64,000 nt of DNA, taken from NCBI RefSeq assembly GCF_001579845.1, contig NZ_CP007440.1:7648029-7712028 (forward strand), written 5' to 3'. The position numbers and the translations under genes were made by a program. Shown here one piece after another: positions 41,173 through 51,769 of the stretch. This DNA comes from Rhodoplanes sp. Z2-YC6860. Its GTDB lineage: Bacteria > Pseudomonadota > Alphaproteobacteria > Rhizobiales > Xanthobacteraceae. The notes beneath the pieces were generated by a model that did no database searches, was not told the origin of the DNA, and worked only from the letters and a program-made list of their open reading frames with translations. Numbering within the stretch: the stretch's first letter is position 1; each line of letters begins with the position of its first letter.

Positions 41173-41904
41173 CTAAAGCCGCACCGGCCGCCGGATATGC
41201 AGATAGCCCGGATCGAAGTTTCCGATCCCGGCCAACTGCGGCCAGTCGTAAACCGTCATCTCGCCGTTGCGGAATTGCACCGCACCTGTGCGCCGCAGCG
41301 CCTGCAGCGTGCGGTTGACGGTGACGAGCGACATCGCCAGCGCATCTCCGAGCTGCCCCTGATGGAATGGCAGCAGACACGAGCCCTGTTTCGCGATCCC
41401 TGCGCTGCGGGCGCGGTAATACAATTCGCAAAACAAGTGCGCCATGCGGGTGCGGCCCGGGCGCGTGCCGAGATTGGCGATCGTGGCACGGACGATCGCG
41501 GCGTCAACCAGTGTCTCCTGCCAGACCGCGAGCGCGATCGGCGGCCGCGATCTGACCAGCTCCAGAAATTCCTCGCGGGCAATCAGGCCGACGCGCGCAC
41601 CGCCAATCGAGCACAGCGCGAAGTCGCGGCGCGAGAGAAACAGCGCCTGCGCGTCCGGCAGATCGCCCGCCATGTGAAACGACAGATATTGCCGCTTGCC
41701 ATCGCTGCGCGTGCTGTAGCGCGCGATGAGACCATCGATCACCAACGCCAACGTCTCGCTCTCGCTGCCTTCGGCGAACAGATCCTCGTCGGGTTTCAGA
41801 TGGCGCGCGCGCACCGAAATCGAGCGTAACGCGGCATCGTCCTCAGGGCCGATCCGCGAATGCTCATTCAGCTTGTGCAGGAGAATGTCGAGAGCCGTGT
41901 CCAT
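41173..41904 (-). CDS. Crp/Fnr-family transcriptional regulator
   Basis: 243 residues. N-terminal cyclic-nucleotide-binding-type beta barrel (residues about 20-135) and C-terminal winged HTH (about 165-225; recognition part GQLGDALAMSLVTVNRTLQAL). The N terminus has no cysteine cluster, so it is not an oxygen-sensing FNR. The type resembles the many Bradyrhizobium regulators of unknown ligand. A short inverted repeat TATCA-AA-TGATA lies 60 bp upstream. It may control the neighbouring catabolic genes or itself. Confidence 0.88.
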   Translation of the reverse strand: MDTALDILLHKLNEHSRIGPEDDAALRSISVRARHLKPDEDLFAEGSESETLALVIDGLIARYSTRSDGKRQYLSFHMAGDLPDAQALFLSRRDFALCSIGGARVGLIAREEFLELVRSRPPIALAVWQETLVDAAIVRATIANLGTRPGRTRMAHLFCELYYRARSAGIAKQGSCLLPFHQGQLGDALAMSLVTVNRTLQALRRTGAVQFRNGEMTVYDWPQLAGIGNFDPGYLHIRRPVRL

Positions 41905-41963
41905 TCCGCGGCGATGTGACGTGTGACGTAAGGAATATGATCACACCTCCGCGCTGCGCGAAT

Positions 41964-41975
41964 TATCAAATGATA
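41964..41975. promoter_or_regulatory. Inverted repeat TATCA-AA-TGATA upstream of the Crp-type gene
   Basis: It lies 60 bp before the start at 41904 in an AT-rich patch. A direct repeat GTGACGT occurs nearer the start (around 41918-41931). Possible autoregulatory operator; spacing differs from canonical Crp sites. Confidence 0.3.
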
Positions 41976-42084
41976 CACAGAAGCTGTTTCTCTACAGTCA
42001 CTTAGCTCATGTCAAAAGACACATACCGGAACCTGCGCTGGCCCTGCCGGCCGAAGATGGCGGCGGCGCGCCGGTCTCGGCGGA

Positions 42085-43056
42085 CTACTTCTTGTCTTCG
42101 CTGGCGGCGGCCTTGGCGACCGGCCCCCAGCGCTCGACATCCTCCTGCAATTGCTTGGCGAACTGCTCGGGCGTGCTGGCGATCAGGTCGAAGCCCAGCG
42201 TCTTGATGCGCTCCTTCATGTCCGGCGTGTCGAGGATCGCGAGCACTTCGCTGTTGAGCTTCTTGACGATCGCGGGATCGAGTCCCGCGGGACCCAACAG
42301 TCCCGCCCAGTTGCCGACCGCAAAGCCCGGCAGGCCGGACTCGTCCATGGTCGGCATGTCAGGCAACAGCGCCGAACGCTTCAACTCGGCCATCGCGATC
42401 GGGCGCAGCCGATCGGATTTCTCCGACATCATGCCGGGTACGCTTGCAAACAGCACCTGCACCTGACCACCCATCAGGTCGATGATCGCCGGATTCATTC
42501 CCTTGTTCGGCACATGCACCATGTCGAAACCGGCTTTGACCTTCAAAAGCTCGCCGGCGAGATGCGACGCACTGCCAACGCCAGCCGAGCTGAAGGCGAG
42601 CTTGCCGGAGTTCGCCTTGGCGTAGGCGATGAACTCCTTCAACGAATGCGCCGGCACCGAAGGGTTGACGACCAGCGCGTAAGGACTGATCGCCACGTTG
42701 ATAATCGGCGTGAAATCTTTTGCGAGGTCGTAAGGTGGCGTCTTGTTGACGACCACCGACAGCGAAAGGCTCGACGGCGTGTAGAGCAGCGTCAGCCCAT
42801 CAGGCGGCGACGCGATCACCGCCTTGCTGCCGATCACGCCGGCGGCACCGGCCCTGTTCTCGACCACGAACTGCTGATTGAGCCGCTCGCCGAGTTTCTG
42901 CGCCAGCAGGCGCGCCATCACGTCGACGCCACCGCCAGCGGCGACCGGTACGATGATCTTCACCGGTTTGTCGGGATATTCCGCCTTCGCCGCAAACGTG
43001 CCCATGGCGAGGCCGAGAGCCGAGATCAGGCCTGTCATGGCCAATTTTCTGATCAT
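42085..43056 (-). CDS. Bug-family (TctC-type) periplasmic solute-binding protein
   Basis: 323 residues. Signal peptide (LISALGLAMGTFAAKAEYPDKP: cleavage after AKA near residue 25), then YPDKPVKIIVPVAAGGGVDVMAR, the highly conserved opening of Bug receptors (quoted in part: VKIIVPVAAGGGVD). It binds carboxylates or related compounds for tripartite tricarboxylate transporters. No tctA/tctB genes are adjacent, as is common for Bug paralogues. GGAGG lies 6 bp before the ATG. Divergent from the DUF1194 gene. Confidence 0.92.
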   Translation of the reverse strand: MIRKLAMTGLISALGLAMGTFAAKAEYPDKPVKIIVPVAAGGGVDVMARLLAQKLGERLNQQFVVENRAGAAGVIGSKAVIASPPDGLTLLYTPSSLSLSVVVNKTPPYDLAKDFTPIINVAISPYALVVNPSVPAHSLKEFIAYAKANSGKLAFSSAGVGSASHLAGELLKVKAGFDMVHVPNKGMNPAIIDLMGGQVQVLFASVPGMMSEKSDRLRPIAMAELKRSALLPDMPTMDESGLPGFAVGNWAGLLGPAGLDPAIVKKLNSEVLAILDTPDMKERIKTLGFDLIASTPEQFAKQLQEDVERWGPVAKAAASEDKK

Positions 43057-43133
43057 TGCTTTCCTCCGTTTGCGCTATTCTCGGAAACCGCACCCTTGCG
43101 CGCAAGGTGATGGATTTCTTTCGAGGCCTGACA

Positions 43134-43838
43134 ATGTCGCGATTGCTGTCCGTCATTTGCGCTGTGATCATTTGTCTCGGCGGTCCTGTTTCTCTCGACC
43201 GGCCGGCCCGCGCGCAGACCGGGGCCCTGCCCACCACGGACCTCATCCTGGTGCTGATGGTCGACACCTCGGGCAGCGTCAATCAGCGGCGCTTCGAATT
43301 GCAGCGGCGCGGCTACGCGGACGCGTTCCGCAGCAAGCAGGTGCTCGACGCAATCCGCGGCCTGTCGACCGGCTCGATTGCCGTGACCATGGTGCAGTGG
43401 ACCGGCCCGTCGATGCAGTGGCCGGCCGTGCCGTGGACACTGATCAAGGACGAGGCTTCCGCGAATGCGTTTGCCGACGCTATCGAAAACGCGCAACGGC
43501 GGCTGTTCGGCGGCGGCACCTCGATCAGCGGCGCCATCGACCATGCCATGCTGATCCTGCCGCACGCGCCCTATCGCGGGCTCAAGCGCGTCATCGATAT
43601 CTCGGGCGACGGCTCCAACAATCGTGGCCGCGACGTGCGCGAGGCACGCGACGAGGCGGTGCGCGCGGGCGTGGTGATCAACGGCCTGCCGATCGTGGCG
43701 CTGGAATACGATCTCGACAAATACTACACCGACAACGTGATCGGCGGACCGGGCTCGTTTATCGTGCCGGCCGATTCGTATGAAAATTTCGCGCAGGCCG
43801 TTGCCCGCAAGCTCATTCTGGAAATCGCCTCGAATTGA
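43134..43838 (+). CDS. Exported DUF1194 protein (von Willebrand A-like)
   Basis: 234 residues. Signal peptide (LLSVICAVIICLGGPVSLDRPARAQ). The DUF1194 domain resembles a vWA domain with a MIDAS-like DTSGSVN near residue 46 and ISGDGSNNRG near 158. It is probably a periplasmic metal-dependent protein-binding module of unknown partner. Start at 43134 chosen because GAGG lies 7 bp upstream and the signal peptide begins there. The MgtC-like gene begins 11 bp after the stop. Confidence 0.85.
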   Translation: MSRLLSVICAVIICLGGPVSLDRPARAQTGALPTTDLILVLMVDTSGSVNQRRFELQRRGYADAFRSKQVLDAIRGLSTGSIAVTMVQWTGPSMQWPAVPWTLIKDEASANAFADAIENAQRRLFGGGTSISGAIDHAMLILPHAPYRGLKRVIDISGDGSNNRGRDVREARDEAVRAGVVINGLPIVALEYDLDKYYTDNVIGGPGSFIVPADSYENFAQAVARKLILEIASN

Positions 43839-43849
43839 CCGGAGCCGCG

Positions 43850-44311
43850 ATGGACACTTCTGAAATCGTGCTTCGCCTCCTGGTCGCGGCGCTGGCCGGT
43901 ATCGCACTCGGGCTCAACCGCGATCTGCGCGGCAAACCAACCGGCGTCCGCACGCTCGGGCTGGTTGGGCTGGCCTCGTGCATCGTGGTGCTTGCTGTCA
44001 GCCATGGCGACTCAGGCAATCCCGGCCGCGTCATCCAGGGCATCGTCACCGGTATCGGCTTTCTCGGTGCCGGCGTGATCGTCCGCAACAGCATGGGCAA
44101 GCAGGTTCACGGCCTGACGACGGCGGCCTGCGTATGGCTCACAGCCTGCATCGGCGCCAGCTGCGCGGTCGGCGAATGGCGTGTGTTGGCGATCGGCGCG
44201 CCGCTGGTCGCGGTCATTCTGATCTACGGCGGAACGTTCGAGAAATGGGTGCACCAGAAATGGCCAGGACCGGAGCGAAGCGCCGGCCCCGACCAGTTCG
44301 ACGATTACTGA
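43850..44311 (+). CDS. MgtC/SapB-family membrane protein
   Basis: 153 residues with four membrane helices. The MgtC signature is LLVAALAGIALGLNRDLRGKPTGVRTLGLVGLAS near the start (quoted in part: GLNRDLRGKPTGVRTLG) and GIVTGIGFLGAGVIV in the third helix. Only the membrane domain is present, without the soluble C-terminal ACT-like domain of MgtC proper. MgtC proteins help survival under low magnesium; the role of these short forms is unclear. CGGAG lies just upstream. Likely operon with DUF1194. Confidence 0.87.
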   Translation: MDTSEIVLRLLVAALAGIALGLNRDLRGKPTGVRTLGLVGLASCIVVLAVSHGDSGNPGRVIQGIVTGIGFLGAGVIVRNSMGKQVHGLTTAACVWLTACIGASCAVGEWRVLAIGAPLVAVILIYGGTFEKWVHQKWPGPERSAGPDQFDDY

Positions 44312-44386
44312 GCTGCTCAAGCAAGCTTGTTCGGGATTAAGTCGGATGCCGCATCTGTCGCCACATCGGCGGCGAACTCCCACTCC

Positions 44387-44875
44387 CTACCGCCCGTCCG
44401 ATCCGCTGGTCATGCGCGTCCGATACTTGCGGCCCATGTGCTGCACGTCGTCGTCGGTCTTGAGCCCGGCCGAATGGATGCCGTGAATCGCGAGCAACTC
44501 GTCCTTGTCCTCGGTGTCGCCGGTGACGCCGACCGCGCCGATCACCTCGCCGTCCTTGTCGCGGATCTGCATGCCGCCGCCCTCGCAAAACAGCAGATCG
44601 TCGCTCTGCGCTATCAGAAACTTCATGAACACCGGCTTCTCCTCCTGGCGGATGCGCACGAGCTTGGAGCTGCGGCTCAATGCGAGCGCCGCGTAGGCCT
44701 TGCCGAGCGCCATCTCAAACCGGACCATCGAAGCGCCGTCCTCCTTCTGGAACGCCTTCACGATGCAGCCCGGCTCGACCACGACCGCACTCATCGGCCG
44801 GCAGTCCATCTCTGCACCGCGCTTGATAATGGCGTCGAGGATGCGGTTGGCCTGTTCGAGGGTCACTGAAGCCAT
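44387..44875 (-). CDS. GlcG/HbpS-type heme-binding-family protein
   Basis: 162 residues, one domain of the heme-binding (GlcG/HbpS/PduO-C) family: opens MASVTLEQANRILDAIIKRGAEM and contains the family core GGGMQIRDKDGEVIGAVGVTGDTEDKDE (quoted in part: IRDKDGEVIGAVGVTG). Members bind heme or cobalamin-type cofactors or act as chaperones; actual heme binding is uncertain. No signal peptide, so cytosolic. Convergent with the MgtC-like gene. Confidence 0.87.
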   Translation of the reverse strand: MASVTLEQANRILDAIIKRGAEMDCRPMSAVVVEPGCIVKAFQKEDGASMVRFEMALGKAYAALALSRSSKLVRIRQEEKPVFMKFLIAQSDDLLFCEGGGMQIRDKDGEVIGAVGVTGDTEDKDELLAIHGIHSAGLKTDDDVQHMGRKYRTRMTSGSDGR

Positions 44876-44970
44876 ATCGTTTTTCTCCCGTTGTGGTGCG
44901 CGACTGTAGCGTGCCCGTGGTAATTTCCCAGATGATTCACTACCAAGCGATTCACAAGTCGATTTCGCGC

Positions 44971-46008
44971 ATGACCGCCCAAGCCATCACACGGTTGACC
45001 TTTGCGCTCGCGGCGCTGGCCACGAGCAGCGTGACCGCACGCGCTGACCTGCAGATCTGCAGCCGCATGAGCTATGTGGTGGAGACCGCGATTGCGATCG
45101 AGGACAAGGGTGCGGCCGCGACGCGCGGCTGGTTCCGGATCGATCCGGGCCAGTGCCGCACGGTGATCCAGGGCGACGTGCCGGGCCAAGGAACGGGCCA
45201 GGCGCTGTACATCCACGCCCGCGCGCTGCCGATTTACGGTGGCTCGCCGCTGCCGCAGAACGGCCACGCCGAATTCTGCATCGGCAGCGAATCCTTCGTG
45301 CTGACCACGGCGCAGAGCTGCAACCGCACCGGCCAGCGCATGGCGCGCTTCACCGCCGTGAAGCCCAGTCCGACCGACAAGGGCCTCGCCGTCTATCTTG
45401 CCGAGGACGCCGAATACACCGACGAGCAGGCGCGCGACGCCGGCATCCAGCGGCTGCTCGTGATCGCAGGCTACGACGCCAACCCGATCGACGGCATCCG
45501 CGCCGGCAAGACCGACGTGGCGCTGGCGCAGTTCATCATCGACAACAAGCTCGAGAACACCGCGGCCGGCCGGCAGGATTTCTTCGACGTGCTGATGGCC
45601 GCGGCGCAGAAGCCCTCCACGGCGGGATTTTCCTGGTGCAACGAGACTCGCAACACCGTGATGGCCGCGGTCGGCGTCGAGGAGCAGGGCAACATCGTCA
45701 CCCGCGGCTGGTATCGCGTCGCGCCCGGCAAGTGCCTGCGACCCGACGTGTCCGGGAAGCCGCGGCGGCTCTACAGCTTCGGCGAGGCGATCGGGCCCGA
45801 CAACCAGCCGCTCCGTGATCCGGCGCGGACGGCGGGGCAGAATGCAGCCTCAAACCTGAGCTGGGGCGGTTCCACCATCCTTTGCACCCGCAGCTCCCGG
45901 TTCGAGCTCTCCGACCACAGGGACTGCGGCAGCAACGGGCTGACCGCCACGGGCTTCGCCACCGTGGAATTGTCGCCCACCGGGGCCACCACGGTGCAGT
46001 TCAAATAG
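44971..46008 (+). CDS. Exported protein with two DUF1036 domains
   Basis: 345 residues from the ATG at 44971 (an ATG at 44932 would add 13). Signal peptide (LTFALAALATSSVTARA). Two similar DUF1036 modules lie at about residues 30-120 and 215-320; each has a C...RGW(F/Y)R(I/V)(D/A)PG(Q/K)C core, seen as TRGWFRIDPGQC and TRGWYRVAPGKC. Between them is a segment resembling a peptidoglycan-binding repeat (LLVIAGYDANPIDGIRAGKT). Probably a periplasmic, disulfide-bonded protein; function unknown. Confidence 0.82.
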   Translation: MTAQAITRLTFALAALATSSVTARADLQICSRMSYVVETAIAIEDKGAAATRGWFRIDPGQCRTVIQGDVPGQGTGQALYIHARALPIYGGSPLPQNGHAEFCIGSESFVLTTAQSCNRTGQRMARFTAVKPSPTDKGLAVYLAEDAEYTDEQARDAGIQRLLVIAGYDANPIDGIRAGKTDVALAQFIIDNKLENTAAGRQDFFDVLMAAAQKPSTAGFSWCNETRNTVMAAVGVEEQGNIVTRGWYRVAPGKCLRPDVSGKPRRLYSFGEAIGPDNQPLRDPARTAGQNAASNLSWGGSTILCTRSSRFELSDHRDCGSNGLTATGFATVELSPTGATTVQFK

Positions 46009-46054
46009 CCACCCGCCCTTGCAGGGAGCGCCCGGACGGTGCATTCGTCTGCCG

Positions 46055-46756
46055 ATGAATACGCCCTCCAGAACGCCGATCCATGATTTCAACGCGGTCG
46101 AAACCTGGGTATTCGACCTCGACAACACGCTGTATCCGCACGACACCAATCTCTGGCAGCAGATCGACGACCGCATCCGCGCCTTCGTGACGGAATTCCT
46201 TGGCATCTCCAAGGAGGACGCGTTCCGGCTGCAGAAGGACTACTACAAGCGCTACGGCACGACGATGCGCGGGCTGATGGCCGAGCACAATCTCAAGCCC
46301 GACGACTACCTCGAGTTCGTGCACAAGATCGACCACTCGCCCCTGCTGCCCAATCCGAAGCTAGGCCACGCCATCGAACGGCTTCCGGGCCGCAAGCTCA
46401 TCCTCACCAACGGCACGCGGGCCCACGCCGAGGCGGTGATGAAGCGGCTCGAGATCGATCACCACTTCGAGGACGTGTTCGACATCGCGGCCGCCGACCT
46501 CGATCCGAAGCCGCAGCCGCAGGTCTATGACCGCTTCCTGAAGAAGCATGGCGTCGAGCCGCGCCGGGCCGCGATGTTCGAGGACCTGGCGCGAAACCTC
46601 ACGGTGCCGCACGCGCTCGGCATGACCACCGTGCTGGTGGTGCCGCCCGCGACCCGCGAGGTGGTCCGCGAAGGTTGGGAGCTCGAGGGCCGCGAGGCCG
46701 CGCACGTCGATTACGTCACCGACGACCTGACCGGGTTTCTGCGCACCTGCCGCTGA
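46055..46756 (+). CDS. Pyrimidine 5'-nucleotidase-type HAD phosphatase
   Basis: 233 residues. HAD motifs: FDLDNTLYP near residue 20 (nucleophile Asp and acid Asp), LTNGTR near 118 and FEDLARN near 174 (motif IV), with a Lys in DPKPQPQVY near 149. This matches the Sdt1/PyrP-like nucleotidase subfamily, which dephosphorylates pyrimidine monophosphates. In this order of bacteria the gene regularly precedes dapD, as here (63 bp gap). Cytosolic. Confidence 0.9.
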   Translation: MNTPSRTPIHDFNAVETWVFDLDNTLYPHDTNLWQQIDDRIRAFVTEFLGISKEDAFRLQKDYYKRYGTTMRGLMAEHNLKPDDYLEFVHKIDHSPLLPNPKLGHAIERLPGRKLILTNGTRAHAEAVMKRLEIDHHFEDVFDIAAADLDPKPQPQVYDRFLKKHGVEPRRAAMFEDLARNLTVPHALGMTTVLVVPPATREVVREGWELEGREAAHVDYVTDDLTGFLRTCR

Positions 46757-46819
46757 TTCCCTCGCTTGACATCGTGGCGCCGGACCACGACAAAAACCCG
46801 GTATCCGGGGACGAAATCC

Positions 46820-47662
<843 letters not shown>

Positions 47663-47756
47663 ACGGCCACACCTCTCCGCAAACTGCGCAAGCTATCTAT
47701 CGCCGCTCACAACCGCAGGCTAGATTTCCGTGGCTGCTTTGTGACAGGGGCAGGCG

Positions 47757-48224
47757 ATGGATTTCGTCAATATTTTCATTAGCTTCAACGGGCGCATCAA
47801 TCGCGCGAAATACTGGATCGCGGTGCTGATTCTGACCGCCATCAATCTCGTCTTCGTTGCATTGGCCTTTCTCGGAAGCGGGAGCGCGGCCCTGCATGGC
47901 GTCAAAACCGTCGTCGGTATCGCGGCGACGATCTCGGCCATCGCTGTCGCCATCAAACGGCTGCACGACCGCAACAAGTCCGGCTGGTTCGTTCTGCTGT
48001 TCGTGGTCGCGCCGGCTGTCCTGCTCGGCCTGGGTCTCGCGATCGGCACGATGTCGACCGGTACGGATTTCATTGCAACCGCCCTCTGGCTGATCGCCAT
48101 GGTCATCGGCCTCTGGAGCTTCGTCGAGCTCGGCTGCCTGCGCGGCACCATCGGCCAGAACAAATACGGCTCCGACCCGCTCGCTCCCGAGGTGCTGACG
48201 CCGCCGGTGCGCACCCATGCCTGA
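47757..48224 (+). CDS. DUF805 family membrane protein
   Basis: 155 residues with four membrane helices and the DUF805 signatures [15 protein letters not shown] near residue 10 and [16 protein letters not shown] near 67. An inner-membrane protein of unknown function. It lies between dapD and dapE in the same direction, a placement common in this group. Confidence 0.87.
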   Translation: MDFVNIFISFNGRINRAKYWIAVLILTAINLVFVALAFLGSGSAALHGVKTVVGIAATISAIAVAIKRLHDRNKSGWFVLLFVVAPAVLLGLGLAIGTMSTGTDFIATALWLIAMVIGLWSFVELGCLRGTIGQNKYGSDPLAPEVLTPPVRTHA

Positions 48225-48268
48225 GCCGGTGCATTGACGCCAACGCCACCGCACCGGATAACCGCTGC

Positions 48269-49432
48269 ATGACAGTCTCTGCCGATCCTGTCGCGCTGGC
48301 CCGCGACCTTCTTCGCTGCCCGTCCGTGACCCCCGCCGAAGGCGGCGCGCTGACTTATCTCGAAGGCGTGCTCAAGCGCGCGGGCTTCACCGTGCACCGC
48401 ATGACGTTCTCCGAGCCCGGTACGGCCGACGTCGAGAATCTCTACGCCCGGATCGGCACGGCCTCGCCGCATCTGATGTTCGCCGGCCATACCGATGTGG
48501 TGCCGCCGGGCGATCCGACGGTCTGGTCGCACGCACCATTCTCGGGCGACATCGACAACGGCGTGCTCTACGGCCGCGGCGCGGTCGACATGAAGGGCGC
48601 GATTGCCTGCAAGATCGCGGCGACGCTCGACCATCTCGCCGCGAACGGCGGCAAGCCCAAAGGCTCGATCTCGTTCCTGATCACCGGCGACGAGGAAGGC
48701 ATCGCGGTCAACGGCAGCCCCAAGCTTCTCAAGTGGGCGGCAGCGCATGGCGAGCGCTTCGACCATTGCGTGCTGGGCGAGCCCGGCAACGTCGCCGAGC
48801 TCGGCGACACCATCAAGCTTGGCCGCAGAGGCTCGCAGAACGGCGTGCTCGTCATCACCGGCAAGCAGGGCCATGTCGCCTACCCGCATCGCGCCGACAA
48901 TCCGGTGCGCGGGCTCGTGAAGTTGATGACCGCATTGATGGATGAGCCGCTCGACAAAGGCAGCCATAAGTTCGATCCGTCGAATCTGGAGTTCACCTCG
49001 ATCGACATCGGCAATCCGACCGTGAACCTCATTCCGGGCGAGGCGCGGGCGCGCTTCAACATCCGCTTCAACGACTGCCACGACTACGCGTCGCTGAAGA
49101 CGCTCGTCGAGCAGCGCGCCGAGAAGGCCGCCGCCGGCAAGGTGAAGTGGAGGATCGACTGGGAGCCGTCGAACGCCGACGTGTTCTACACCGAGCCGAG
49201 CCCGTTCACCGATGTGGTGATCGGGGCGGTGGCCGAAGTGACGGGGCGCAAGCCGAAGCTCTCGACATCGGGCGGCACGTCGGACGCGCGCTTCATCAAG
49301 AACTATTGCCCTGTGGTGGAATTCGGCCTGGTCGGCACCACGATGCACGCGACCGACGAGCGCGTGCCGGTCGAGGACTTGCAGAAGCTGACGGCGGTGT
49401 ACCGGAAGATCGTCGACAATTATTTCCGCTGA
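48269..49432 (+). CDS. dapE: Succinyl-diaminopimelate desuccinylase
   Basis: 387 residues. M20 metallopeptidase that removes succinate to give LL-diaminopimelate. Zinc ligands are seen in [10 protein letters not shown] near residue 72, [10 protein letters not shown] near 105, GDEEG near 138, and the C-terminal [18 protein letters not shown] near 350 (quoted in part: GTTMHATDE). GSPK and GTSDARF segments match DapE rather than ArgE. Works downstream of DapD. Followed by a repeat element and the convergent truA operon. Confidence 0.95.
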   Translation: MTVSADPVALARDLLRCPSVTPAEGGALTYLEGVLKRAGFTVHRMTFSEPGTADVENLYARIGTASPHLMFAGHTDVVPPGDPTVWSHAPFSGDIDNGVLYGRGAVDMKGAIACKIAATLDHLAANGGKPKGSISFLITGDEEGIAVNGSPKLLKWAAAHGERFDHCVLGEPGNVAELGDTIKLGRRGSQNGVLVITGKQGHVAYPHRADNPVRGLVKLMTALMDEPLDKGSHKFDPSNLEFTSIDIGNPTVNLIPGEARARFNIRFNDCHDYASLKTLVEQRAEKAAAGKVKWRIDWEPSNADVFYTEPSPFTDVVIGAVAEVTGRKPKLSTSGGTSDARFIKNYCPVVEFGLVGTTMHATDERVPVEDLQKLTAVYRKIVDNYFR

Positions 49433-49464
49433 CTCTTCTCTATCTTCGCACCTTGCGCCCTTCA

Positions 49465-49570
49465 CCTCCCCCTGAAAGGGGGAGGTCGACGCGCGAAAGC
49501 GTGTCGGGTGGGGGTCTCTTTGCTGCCCATCGGACCCCCGCCCCGACCCTCCCCCTTTCAGGGGGAGGGA
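49465..49570. repeat. Palindromic GC-rich repeat between dapE and truA
   Basis: CCTCCCCCT-GAAA-GGGGGAGG is repeated inverted as CCTCCCCCTTTCAGGGGGAGG, with GGTGGGGGTC/GACCCCCGCC arms between. It separates convergent genes and may act as a bidirectional transcript end. Confidence 0.75.
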
Positions 49571-49604
49571 GTTCACCGCCGATGCTGCAGCACTTCAATT
49601 CGCC

Positions 49605-50342
49605 TTAATAATCGACCTTCACCAGATAAAGCCCATCCGGCGGCGCGACCGGCCCGCACGCCGCGCGGTCGCGGGCTTGCAGCGCGCGCCACATGCCGTC
49701 GACGCCCCATTTGCCGTCGCCGACCAGCACCAGTGAGCCGACCAGCGAGCGCACCTGGTTGTGCAGGAACGAACGCGCGACGGCCACGACGTGAACCTCA
49801 TCGCCCACGCGCGACACATCGAGCTTATCGAGCGTCTTCTCCGGCGATTTCGCCTGGCACTCGGTCGAGCGGAACGTCGTGAAATCGTGCTTGCCGATCA
49901 GCCGCTGCGCCGACGCATGCATCGCCTCGACGTCGAGCTTGCGTGGCACGCGCCAGGCGCGGCCGCGCTCCAGCGCCAGGTCCGGCCGACGGTTGGCGAT
50001 GCGGTAAAGATAATGCCGCCGCCGCGCCGAGCGCCGCGCGTCGAAATCATCCGCCACCTTCTCGGCCTTGAGCACCGCGACCGGATGCGGCCGCAAATGC
50101 GCGTTGAGCGCGTCACGCACCGTGTCGGTCTCGCGCTCCACCGCCAGATCGAAATGCGCCACCTGCCCGAGCGCATGCACGCCTGCATCGGTGCGGCCCG
50201 CGCCCTGCACCATCACCCTCTCGCCGGTGAACGACTCGATCGCGGCCATGATCGCGCCCTGCACCGACAGGTCCTTCTCCTGAAGCTGCCAGCCGACGAA
50301 CGGTGCGCCGTCGTATTCGATGATGATCTTGTAGCGCGGCAT
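49605..50342 (-). CDS. truA: tRNA pseudouridine(38-40) synthase
   Basis: 245 residues. Catalytic Asp in [19 protein letters not shown] near residue 52 (quoted in part: [11 protein letters not shown]), opening [17 protein letters not shown], and the C-terminal [15 protein letters not shown] region near 195. It isomerises uridines in the anticodon arm of tRNAs. ATG at 50342 fits the family start. Last gene of the def-fmt-GNAT-truA operon (4-bp gap to GNAT). Confidence 0.95.
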   Translation of the reverse strand: MPRYKIIIEYDGAPFVGWQLQEKDLSVQGAIMAAIESFTGERVMVQGAGRTDAGVHALGQVAHFDLAVERETDTVRDALNAHLRPHPVAVLKAEKVADDFDARRSARRRHYLYRIANRRPDLALERGRAWRVPRKLDVEAMHASAQRLIGKHDFTTFRSTECQAKSPEKTLDKLDVSRVGDEVHVVAVARSFLHNQVRSLVGSLVLVGDGKWGVDGMWRALQARDRAACGPVAPPDGLYLVKVDY

Positions 50343-50346
50343 GGGT

Positions 50347-50847
50347 TCAGCGCCCGTCGAAGGCGCGGGAGTACGACACCTCGCCCGCCCTTGGCGCATC
50401 CGGCGCGAGCGTCAGCGTCTGAAAGTGGGGACCGACGTAGGGCGACACGAATCCATCCATCACCGCAAAGCCGAAACGGCGATAATAGGCCGGATCGCCG
50501 AGCACGAATACGAGGCGCTCGGCGCGGTCTTTGAGACGGGCTACACCGTCGCGGATCAATGCACCGCCGATGCCCTGGCGTTGCAGGGGCGGCAGCACGC
50601 CGATCGGGGCGAGGCCCACCACGAGCACGTTGCGTTCGTCCAGCCGAAGCACCAGCCGCGGAAACCCGGCGTAACCCACCACGCCCTGCCTGTTCTCGGC
50701 GACCAGCGACAGCACCAGATCACCGTCCGCGCGCAGCCGCTCGACCAGCTTCGATTCGGCATCGCCGCCGAATGCCGCATCGAGCAACACGCGCACGCTC
50801 GCGATGTCGCCCGGCCGCTCCGGCCGGATGCTCAACGCGTCGCTCAT
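50347..50847 (-). CDS. GNAT-family N-acetyltransferase
   Basis: 166 residues. Acetyl-CoA-binding segment [21 protein letters not shown] near residue 84 (quoted in part: [15 protein letters not shown]), the R/Q-x-x-G-x-G/A signature. The conserved [16 protein letters not shown] near 117 places it in the YhbS-like group of N-acetyltransferases. Its start overlaps the fmt stop as ATGA and it ends 4 bp before truA, so it is an integral operon member. Substrate unknown. Confidence 0.88.
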   Translation of the reverse strand: MSDALSIRPERPGDIASVRVLLDAAFGGDAESKLVERLRADGDLVLSLVAENRQGVVGYAGFPRLVLRLDERNVLVVGLAPIGVLPPLQRQGIGGALIRDGVARLKDRAERLVFVLGDPAYYRRFGFAVMDGFVSPYVGPHFQTLTLAPDAPRAGEVSYSRAFDGR

Positions 50848-51767
50848 GCGAGCCGCGTTCCGGCCTTTACCGGCGCCCCGCGCAGGAAATCTTCGGCGCG
50901 CATCGGCTTGCCGCCGGCCTTCTGCAACTCGACGATGCGCACCGCGCCATCCAGGCAAGCGATCGTGAGGCGGTCGTCGAGCGCCGTCCCGGGCGCGCCA
51001 CGGCCCTCGCCCCTGGCGCTGCGCAGCACTTTGACGCGGTCGCCGCCGATCTCGCACCAGGCGCCGGGAAACGGCGCGAGGCCGCGGATGTGGTCGTGGA
51101 CGTTCTTCCACGGCTTCGCCCAGTCGATGCGCGTCTCGGCCTTGTCGATCTTGGCCGCGTAAGTGACGCCGTCTTCGGGCTGCGGCGTGAATGTCAGACG
51201 GCCCTGTTCCAGCTCAGAGATCGCCCGCGCCATGAGTTTCGCGCCGGCCGGCGCCATGGCGTCGTGCAACTCGCCCGCCGTCATCGCGGCGCCGATCGGC
51301 ATGCGCTCGATCAGCGCCATGGCCCCGGTGTCGAGGCCTTCGTCCATCTTCATCACGGTGACGCCGGTCTCGGCGTCGCCCGCCATGACGGCGCGGTTGA
51401 TCGGGGCTGCGCCGCGCCAGCGCGGCAACAGCGAAGCGTGCAGGTTGAAGCAGCCGAAACGCGGTGCGTTGAGGACGGGCTTGGGCAGGATCAGCCCATA
51501 AGCCACCACCACCGCGGCATCGGCATTGTGGGCGGCAAATGCCGCCTGTTCGTCGGCGCCTTTGAGCGAAGCCGGCGTCAGCACCGGAATGCCGAGCCGC
51601 CGCGCCTCGCGCTCGACCGGCGACGGCACCAGTTCCAGGCCGCGCCGGCCGCCTGGCTTGGCGGCGCGCGTATAGACCGCCGCGATCTTGCGGCCGCTGC
51701 CGGCAAGCTCCAGAAGCGTCGGCACGGCGAAATCCGGTGTGCCCATGAACACAAGACGCAACGGCAT
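50844..51767 (-). CDS. fmt: Methionyl-tRNA formyltransferase
   Basis: 307 residues. Formylates the initiator Met-tRNA. Motif [16 protein letters not shown] near residue 108 contains the catalytic Asn-His-Asp context (SLLPxWRG), and the N terminus [14 protein letters not shown] is diagnostic. Full length with C-terminal OB-like domain. It follows def by 2 bp and overlaps the GNAT gene by 4 bp. Confidence 0.96.
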   Translation of the reverse strand: MPLRLVFMGTPDFAVPTLLELAGSGRKIAAVYTRAAKPGGRRGLELVPSPVEREARRLGIPVLTPASLKGADEQAAFAAHNADAAVVVAYGLILPKPVLNAPRFGCFNLHASLLPRWRGAAPINRAVMAGDAETGVTVMKMDEGLDTGAMALIERMPIGAAMTAGELHDAMAPAGAKLMARAISELEQGRLTFTPQPEDGVTYAAKIDKAETRIDWAKPWKNVHDHIRGLAPFPGAWCEIGGDRVKVLRSARGEGRGAPGTALDDRLTIACLDGAVRIVELQKAGGKPMRAEDFLRGAPVKAGTRLA

Positions 51768-51769
51768 TG

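Noticed and set aside
41918-41950. Crp-type site TGTGA...TCACA upstream of the Crp-family gene
   Set aside because: The half sites are 14 bp apart instead of 6, so it is not a canonical Crp site.
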